Assembly: GCA_963383645.1 (NCBI GenBank)
Contig: OY726571.1
Span: 18,788,599 to 18,852,598 of the forward strand
Direction: 5' to 3'
Origin: Muscardinus avellanarius
Lineage: Eukaryota; Chordata; Mammalia; Rodentia; Gliridae
DNA length: 64,000 nt
Position numbers and translations under genes: made by a program. Each line of letters opens with the position of its first letter. The first letter of the stretch is position 1. Shown piece after piece: positions 57,866 to 64,000 of the stretch. A model generated the notes under the pieces. It did no database searches. It was given only the letters and a program-made list of their open reading frames with translations, and was not told where the DNA came from.

Positions 57866-58140
57866 CACGCTGTGCGGAGGGGCTGTGGGTAAGGTGATGC
57901 TTCTCGGCAAGGCCTGCCTCTCTAGAGCTCAAGTCTCAGGGAAAAGCGAATGTTCCTCCAAGATCTCACAGACCGGCAGCAGGCTCACTGGCTGGGCGTG
58001 CTGGCGGCTGTCATTAAAGGCATGTGTAGGCCTGGACACCTTAGATCAGAGATCGAGAATTCAAAGGTTGTAGTGCTATCAGATTAGCCCATCTGCACTT
58101 GAATTTGATGATGACTTTCAAGAAAGAGGACCAATTATTC
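57866..58140 (-). other. TRIM60: TRIM60 leader in the coding exon
   Basis: On the - strand a pyrimidine tract ending cttttctaacttcacag gives an acceptor (AG at 58142-58141), so the exon would start at 58140, 275 nt before the ATG (323 nt in TRIM61). The leader start and the cctgagacttgagctctagag segment align with the TRIM61 leader. Any upstream exon and promoter would lie beyond 58.2 kb; none is recognisable up to the window edge. Confidence 0.55.
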
Positions 58141-59437
58141 CTGTGAAGTTAGAAAAGATTGTTAATTTCAAAATATCCTAGATATTAGCCAGGCGTGGTG
58201 GTCCACGCTTATACTCCCAGTACTTGCGAGGCGGAGACAGGAGGATTGCTGGTTTGCAGCCAGTCTCAGCTACTTCACGAGGCCCTCCACAACTTAGTGA
58301 GACCGTTTCAAGATAAGAATAAAAAAGTCGGGCACGGTGGCGCACACCTTGTGATTTTCAGCGCTTGGGAGGCTGAGACAGGAGGATCGCACAGGTTCAA
58401 AGCCAGCCTCATCTACTTAATATAGGCTCACAGCAAATCAGTGAGACCCTGTTTCCAAATAAACTATAAAAAAAGGTCTGGGAGTATAGCCCAGAGGTTA
58501 AAAAGCCCCTCCCTGGGTTCCACCCTGAGTAACAAACAAATACAGAGAATAAAAAAGCAGGGCTGGGGGTGTAACTCAGAAGTAGAAAGCCCCTGGCTTC
58601 AATCCCCAACATCGGGGAAAAAAAGTCCTAGATTTTAATTTATTTATTCTTTGCGGTACTGAGGATGGAACCCAGGGGCATTCTACTTCTGAGGTCTACC
58701 TCCAACCCTTTTATTCTTTATTTTGCAAAAGGGTCTCACTGAGTTGCAGAGGACATCACTAAATAGCTGAGTCTGTTTGTGAACTGCAATCCTCCTGTCT
58801 CAGCCTCCCAAATGCTGCCATTACAAGCTGCACCAATACGCCCGGATTAAAGTCCTAGATTTTAAACCACAATAGAAGAGTTGACTGAGGCAAGACTCAT
58901 TAGTAACTGCACCTTTACAGTGTGGGCGTCTAGAGATACCACAGCAAGGATGGGACGAACCGATGGCCGACCTGCAAGGAGAAGGGAAGCATTACCATTT
59001 TTTTTTTTTTGCAGGTCTGGGGATGGAACCCAGGGGCATTTGACCTCCAAACTATACCCCCTGCCCTATTTTTATTCTTTATTTTGAAACAGGGTCTCAC
59101 TAAGTTGCAGAGGGCCTCACTAAGTAGCTGAGGCTGTCCGCGAACTGCGATCCTCCGGTCTCAGCCTCCCAAATGCTGAGATTACAAGTGTGCGCCACCA
59201 CGCCCGGCTTGAAGCATTACCATTTTTGTCCCCCAAAATTCTTCCTGAATCTAATCTAGGGAAACAATAACAAAAATACAAATCAGGCAATTTAACAGGG
59301 CAATAGTGCAGTCTACATAAACAACTATAGGGCTGAAAAATTGCAGACAATGAGTTGGGCATGGTGACACACAGTAGTCAGGAGGACTGAAAGTTCAACA
59401 TCGGACTAGGAAACTTAGGAAGACCCTGTCTCTAAGT

Positions 59438-59493
<56 letters not shown>
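59438..59493. repeat. (TA)n-(TG)n microsatellite
   Basis: Alternating TA then TG repeats upstream of a reverse SINE. Confidence 0.95.
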
Positions 59494-59494
<1 letters not shown>

Positions 59495-61016
59495 TGGTAC
59501 TGGGGGTGGAACCCAGGGGCTTTTCTCTTTTTGGCTATACTCTTCCAAACCTATTTTATTTTATTTATTTATTTTTTGTGGTACTGGGGGTGGAACCCAG
59601 AGGCTCTTCTACCTCCGGGCTACACTTTCAGACCTATTTTATATTTTACTTGGAAACAAGATCTCACTAAGTTGCTGAGAGCCTAAGTTTCTGAGTTTGG
59701 CTTCGATCCTGTGTGATCCTTCTTTCTCAGCCTCCCAAGCACTGGGATTACAAGCGTGCGCCACCACGCCCAGTGAGACCCTGTTTTTAAAATAAAAAGG
59801 GCTGGACATGGTGGCGCACGCTTGTAATCCCAGCATTCGGGAGGCTGAGACAGGAGGATCGCAGTTTGAGGACAGTCTCAGGTACTTAGTAAGGACCTTT
59901 GCAACTCAGTGAGACCTGGATTCAAAATAAGAAAAAAAAAAAAAAATAGGGCTGGTGGTGTTGCTCAGAGGTTGCCCCTGGGTTCCATCCTTAGTACCAC
60001 ACAAAAAAAATAAATAAATAAATGAATGAATAATGGTCCTGGAGTGTAGTTCAGTGATACACCATTTGCCTACTATGAGTAGGCCCTAAGCTCAATACCC
60101 AGCACCACCATAAAGATGGCTTAGGAGGGTGTGGACCAAGGCTGCAGCCTCTAATGCCAGTGCCTTGGAGGCCAGGACAGGAAAGTCTCATGTTCATTGC
60201 CAGCAGAGGGTAATTCAGTGAGACAGTTTCTTTTCTTTTTGGTGGTACTGGGGGTGGTACCCAAGGGATTTTCTACCTCCGGACTACACTCCCAGACCTA
60301 TTTTTATTTTATATTTTTATTTGGAAAAAGGGTCTCGTAAGCCAGTTCAGGCTGGCTTTAAACCTGTGCAATGCTCCTGTCTCAGTCTCCCAAGAGCACG
60401 GATTACAAGCGTGCACTACCATGCCTGGCTCCAGACCTATTTTATACTTTATTTGGAAACAGGGTCTCACTAAGTTGCTGAGAGCCTCACTAAGCAGCTG
60501 AGGCTGGCTTTGAACCTGTGCGATCCTCCTGTCTCAGCCTCCCAAGTGTTGGGATTACAAGCGTGCGCCACCACCCCTGGCTCCTTTACTTTGGGTTATG
60601 GGGTCATTCCACCTCCAAGCCACACCCCCAGCTCTTTCTACTTTTTCTTTTGGTGATATAGGGATTGAACTCAAGGACATTCTATCTATGTGCTATATTC
60701 CAGGCTCTATTTTATTCTTTTTTTTTTTTTTGGCGGTACTGGGGGTGGAATTAAGAGGCTTTCTACCTCTAGGCTATACTCCCAGACCTATTTTGTACTT
60801 TATTTGGAAACAGTCTCACTAAGTTGCTGAGAGCCTCAATAGCTGAGGCTGGCTTTGAACCTGCGCGATCCTCCTGCCGCAGCCTCCCAAGTGCTGGGAT
60901 TACAAGCGTGCGCCACCAGGCTGGGCTTTACTTTTTACTTTTTTTTTGGTCTTATTGGGGGTGGAACCCAGAGGCTTTCTACCTCTGAGCTATATCCTTA
61001 ACCCTATTTGTTTATT

Positions 61017-61018
<2 letters not shown>

Positions 61019-61064
<46 letters not shown>
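61019..61064. repeat. (TG)n microsatellite
   Basis: Uninterrupted TG repeat between reverse SINE parts. A second TG run lies at 61691-61727. Confidence 0.95.
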
Positions 61065-61065
<1 letters not shown>

Positions 61066-61688
61066 TACTGGGGAGAAAACCCAGGGCATTCTACCTTTGA
61101 GCTACACTCCCAGCCTTACTTTATTTTGAAACAGGGTCTTGCTAAGTTGAAGACTCTCCCTACTTAGTGCGGCTGTCCTCGAACCTGAGATCCTTCTCTT
61201 TCAGCCTCCCAAATACTGGGATTACAGACATGCGCCACTACTCTAGGCTTTATTCTTCTGTTTATTCATTTACTTATTGTACTGGAACTGAGCCCAGGGG
61301 CATTCTACCTCCAAGCTACAGCCTCAGCCCTATTTTTTATTATTTGTTTTTATTTTTTTACAGTACTGGGGATGGAATCCAGAGGCATTCTAACTGAGAT
61401 ACACTCCCAGCCCTATTTTTTATTCTTTATTTTGAAACAAGGTCTTCCTGAGTTGCAGAGGGCCTCACTAAGTAGCTGAGGCTGGCCACAAACCACAATC
61501 CTCCTGTTTCAGCCTCCCAAATGCTGGGATTACAAGTGTGTGCCAACACGCCCAGCTTCCTATATTCTATTTTAAAAAAGGGTCTCGCTAGGGTTTTAAA
61601 AGTCTTTACTACTACTTGTTGAGACTGGTTTCAAACCTGTGACCCAATTTCAGCCTCCCAAGTACTAGGATTATATGCCCAGCTTCCA

Positions 61689-61731
<43 letters not shown>

Positions 61732-61778
61732 GCAGATTAAACCAAGGGGCATTCTACCTCTGAGCTACACCTCCAGCC

Positions 61779-61809
<31 letters not shown>

Positions 61810-62944
61810 TTGTGGTACTAGACATGAAACCCAATACCCCCTGCCCTATTTTTTTTATTCTTTATTTTAAAATAGGGTCTCGCTAAATTGCAGAGGGCTT
61901 CACCAAGTAGCTGAGGCTGGCCACAAACCTGAGATCCTCCTGTCTCAGCCTCCCAAGTACTGGGATTACAAGCATGTGTCACCATGCCCGGCTCTTATTT
62001 TTTATTTTGAAAGAGTCTTAGTGGGTTGATGAGAATCTCACTATGCTGAGGCTGTTCTCTAACCTGAGATCTTCCTGTCTCAGCCTCTAAAGGACTAGGA
62101 TTATACAAGCATGTGCCACCACGCCTGGCTCTTTAATTTTGAAATAAATTTTCCCTAAGTTGCTGAGGGCCTGTATAGAAAAAGGCTGGCCTTGGATTTC
62201 CCACCCTCCTCTCTCGGCCTCCCAAAGTACTGGAATTATAGGCATTTTACATCATGCCCTGGTAACTATTTGGTTTTGATATTCTATTGTTAATGCCAGA
62301 AACTAGGTGAAAGGTACATAGGACCCCTCATACCGTCTTTCAGAATGCCTGTGAATCAAACCCAGGTGGTAGTACACACCTAAAATTCCAGTACTTGGGA
62401 GGCTGACACAGGAGGATTGCAGGTTCAAGGCCAACCTCAGACTTAATGAGATTCTGTTTCAAAGCAAAAAATAATAGGGCTGGAGGTGTAACTCAAGAGT
62501 TAAAATGCCCTGGGTTCAATGCCCAGGAAACCCTCTGTACCCACAGAATTCCTGTGAATCCTATCATTTTTCCAAAATATAAATAAAAAAAAATCCTGAG
62601 GTTTAATTGAAAAGGCAGCAATGTGGTTCATTTTGTTGAGGCCTTATGCTTTTACCCCATAAATCACATATGCATCTTATGGCTTGTTTTGGGGGTTTTA
62701 TTTTTTGTGGTACTGGGGATTGAATATAGGGCCATTCTACCTCTGAGTTACACCCACAGCTCTATTTTATTTTTATTTTGAAAGAGGGTCTTACTAGGTC
62801 GATGAGAGTCTTAATACTTGCCGAGGCTGTCCACGAACCTGTGATCCTCTTGTTTTGGCCTTCTAAGTCCTGGGTTTATAAGCATGCACCACAACGACCA
62901 GCTTCAGGTTTTTTTTTTTTTCCTGTACTGAGGATTGACTCTAG

Positions 62945-63003
62945 CAATTAGCATATTCAAGAAAATTAGCATATTCTAGGCAATTAGCATATTCTAGGCA
63001 AGC
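62945..63003. repeat. Three short direct repeats of an attagcatattc unit
   Basis: The unit aattagcatattctaggc occurs at 62963 and 62981, with a partial copy (caattagcatattc) at 62945, spacing 17-19 bp. Each holds attagcat, an octamer-like core. It lies inside a reverse SINE-rich stretch and may be simple replication slippage. Confidence 0.8.
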
Positions 63004-63029
63004 TAGGGGCATTCCATGCTGCAGTCGTT

Positions 63030-64000
63030 TGTTGTTGTTTTGTGGTACTGGGGATGGAACCCATGAGCATTCTACCTCTGCGCTATGATCCCAGCCCTAT
63101 TTTATTCGTTTTTAAAATTAATTAATTAATCAATGCGTGGTACTAGAGACAGAACCCAGGGGCCATTCTACCTCTGAGCTTCATTCCTAGGCCTATTTTA
63201 TTTTTTTAATTTTGAAACAGGGTCTCGCTATGTTGCAGATGGCCTTACTAAGTTGCTGTGGCTGGCCAGGAACCTGTGATCCTCCTGTCTCAGCTTCCCA
63301 AGTATTATAGGCGTGCACCACCACCACGCCTGACCTTTTTATTATTCATTTATTCATTTATTTATTTATTTTGGTGGTACTGGGGTTGCTGGAAACTCTT
63401 CTGCCTCCGGCTACACTCCCAGACCTATTTTTATATTTTTGTTTGGAAACAGGGCCACCGAGGCTGGCTTTGAACCTGCACAATCCTCCCTCCCGACTCT
63501 GCCTCCCAATCACGGGGATTACAACAGTGTGCCACCACTCCCGGATGGACGCCTGGCCCTTTTAAAAAGAATATTCTATGGGGAATGGTGGTGTAATCCC
63601 CGCATTTCGGAGGCTAAGACAGGAGGATCACGATTTTCAAAGAACCTCAGCTACTACTTAGTGAGATCCTTTTCAACTTACTGAGACCCTGTTTCAAAAT
63701 AAAGACTAAATAATTAAGGCTGGGGTTGTGGCTCGGAGGTAGAATTCCCCCATTCTATTCCCAATACCGCAAAATAAATAAATAGAAATAATTTTTTTTT
63801 TTTTTTGCGGTCTGGGAATGGAACTCAGCAATTCGACCTCTGAGCTTCATCCCCTGCTCTATTTTTTTTTCTTTTTCTTTTTCTTTTTTTTTTTTTTTTT
63901 TTTGCAGTCCTGGGATGGAACCCAGGGGTATTCTACCTCCGAGCTACACCACCAGCCCTAATTTTGTCTATTTTGAAACCGGGTCTCACTGAGTTGCACG
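63030..64000 (-). repeat. Reverse SINEs to the window edge
   Basis: Reverse copies at about 63030-63110, 63130-63335, 63375-63545, 63795-63900 and 63905-64000, the last cut by the window end. A forward copy lies at about 63575-63780. No gene. Confidence 0.8.

Larger units (their letters stand above)
58175..62930. repeat. SINE-saturated region upstream of TRIM60
   Basis: Forward SINEs at about 58185-58320, 58330-58550, 58555-58615, 59795-60005, 60040-60110 and 62350-62530. Reverse SINEs at about 58645-58850, 59003-59210, 59495-59775, 60235-60585, 60640-60930, 60955-61250, 61275-61560, 61560-61690, 61730-62010, 62010-62260 and 62700-62905. The copy at 59003-59210 has a perfect 17-bp target duplication (gaagcattaccattttt, 58986-59002 and 59211-59227). 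Little non-repeat sequence remains (58855-58985, 59230-59345, 62260-62350, 62540-62690). No gene. Confidence 0.8.

Overview
The window looks like nuclear DNA of a non-murid rodent, most likely from the squirrel-related clade. The main reason is a very dense SINE family whose full copies are dimers: a 7SL/B1-like 5' half (starting gccgggcgtggtggcgc) joined to an ID/tRNA-Ala-like 3' half (ggtctgggagtatagcc... or gggctgggggtgtagctc..., ending ggttcc-accccagtacc) and an A-rich tail. This is the B1-dID type of layout. I place the species from memory of SINE types, not from a search. The B1-dID copies, fragments of them and nested copies make up much of the window, and nearly all long ORFs outside the TRIM genes are SINE read-through.

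The gene content matches the human chromosome 4q32 neighbourhood APELA - TRIM61/TRIM60/TRIM75. (1) 7.2-21 kb: APELA (ELABELA/Toddler) on the + strand. It encodes a 53-residue apelin-receptor ligand precursor split over two coding exons (8540-8612 and 10469-10557), with a candidate untranslated third exon starting at 18936. Each coding piece is too short to stand out as an ORF. (2) 22.4-23.9 kb: a GC-rich orphan segment, and a palindromic endogenous-retrovirus LTR insertion flanked by a 5-bp target duplication. (3) 27.6-37.6 kb: a CpG-rich promoter and first exon, an intron filled with repeats, and an intact 472-codon TRIM gene that best fits TRIM61. (4) 44.4-45.8 kb: a GC-rich, frame-broken TRIM75-like pseudogene on the - strand. 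(5) 46.2-47.4 kb and 54.2-54.7 kb: two ERV LTRs. (6) 56.5-58.1 kb: an intact 468-codon TRIM60 on the - strand, with a shared-ancestry leader and a polyadenylation signal.

Three partly homologous blocks (about 39.0-40.4, 47.6-48.5 and 51.4-53.6 kb) each carry the same unnamed ~300-bp repeat beside the same antisense L1 ORF2 segment. This implies local duplication between the TRIM genes. The rest is SINE clusters, microsatellites, one Tigger/MER2-like DNA-transposon fossil, L1 3' ends and a U6 snRNA pseudogene.

Functionally the genes fall into two groups: a secreted developmental peptide hormone (APELA), and a small cluster of RING/B-box/B30.2 ubiquitin-ligase-type TRIM proteins that arose by local duplication. 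Nothing in the sequence shows the two groups acting together; they are simply syntenic neighbours.
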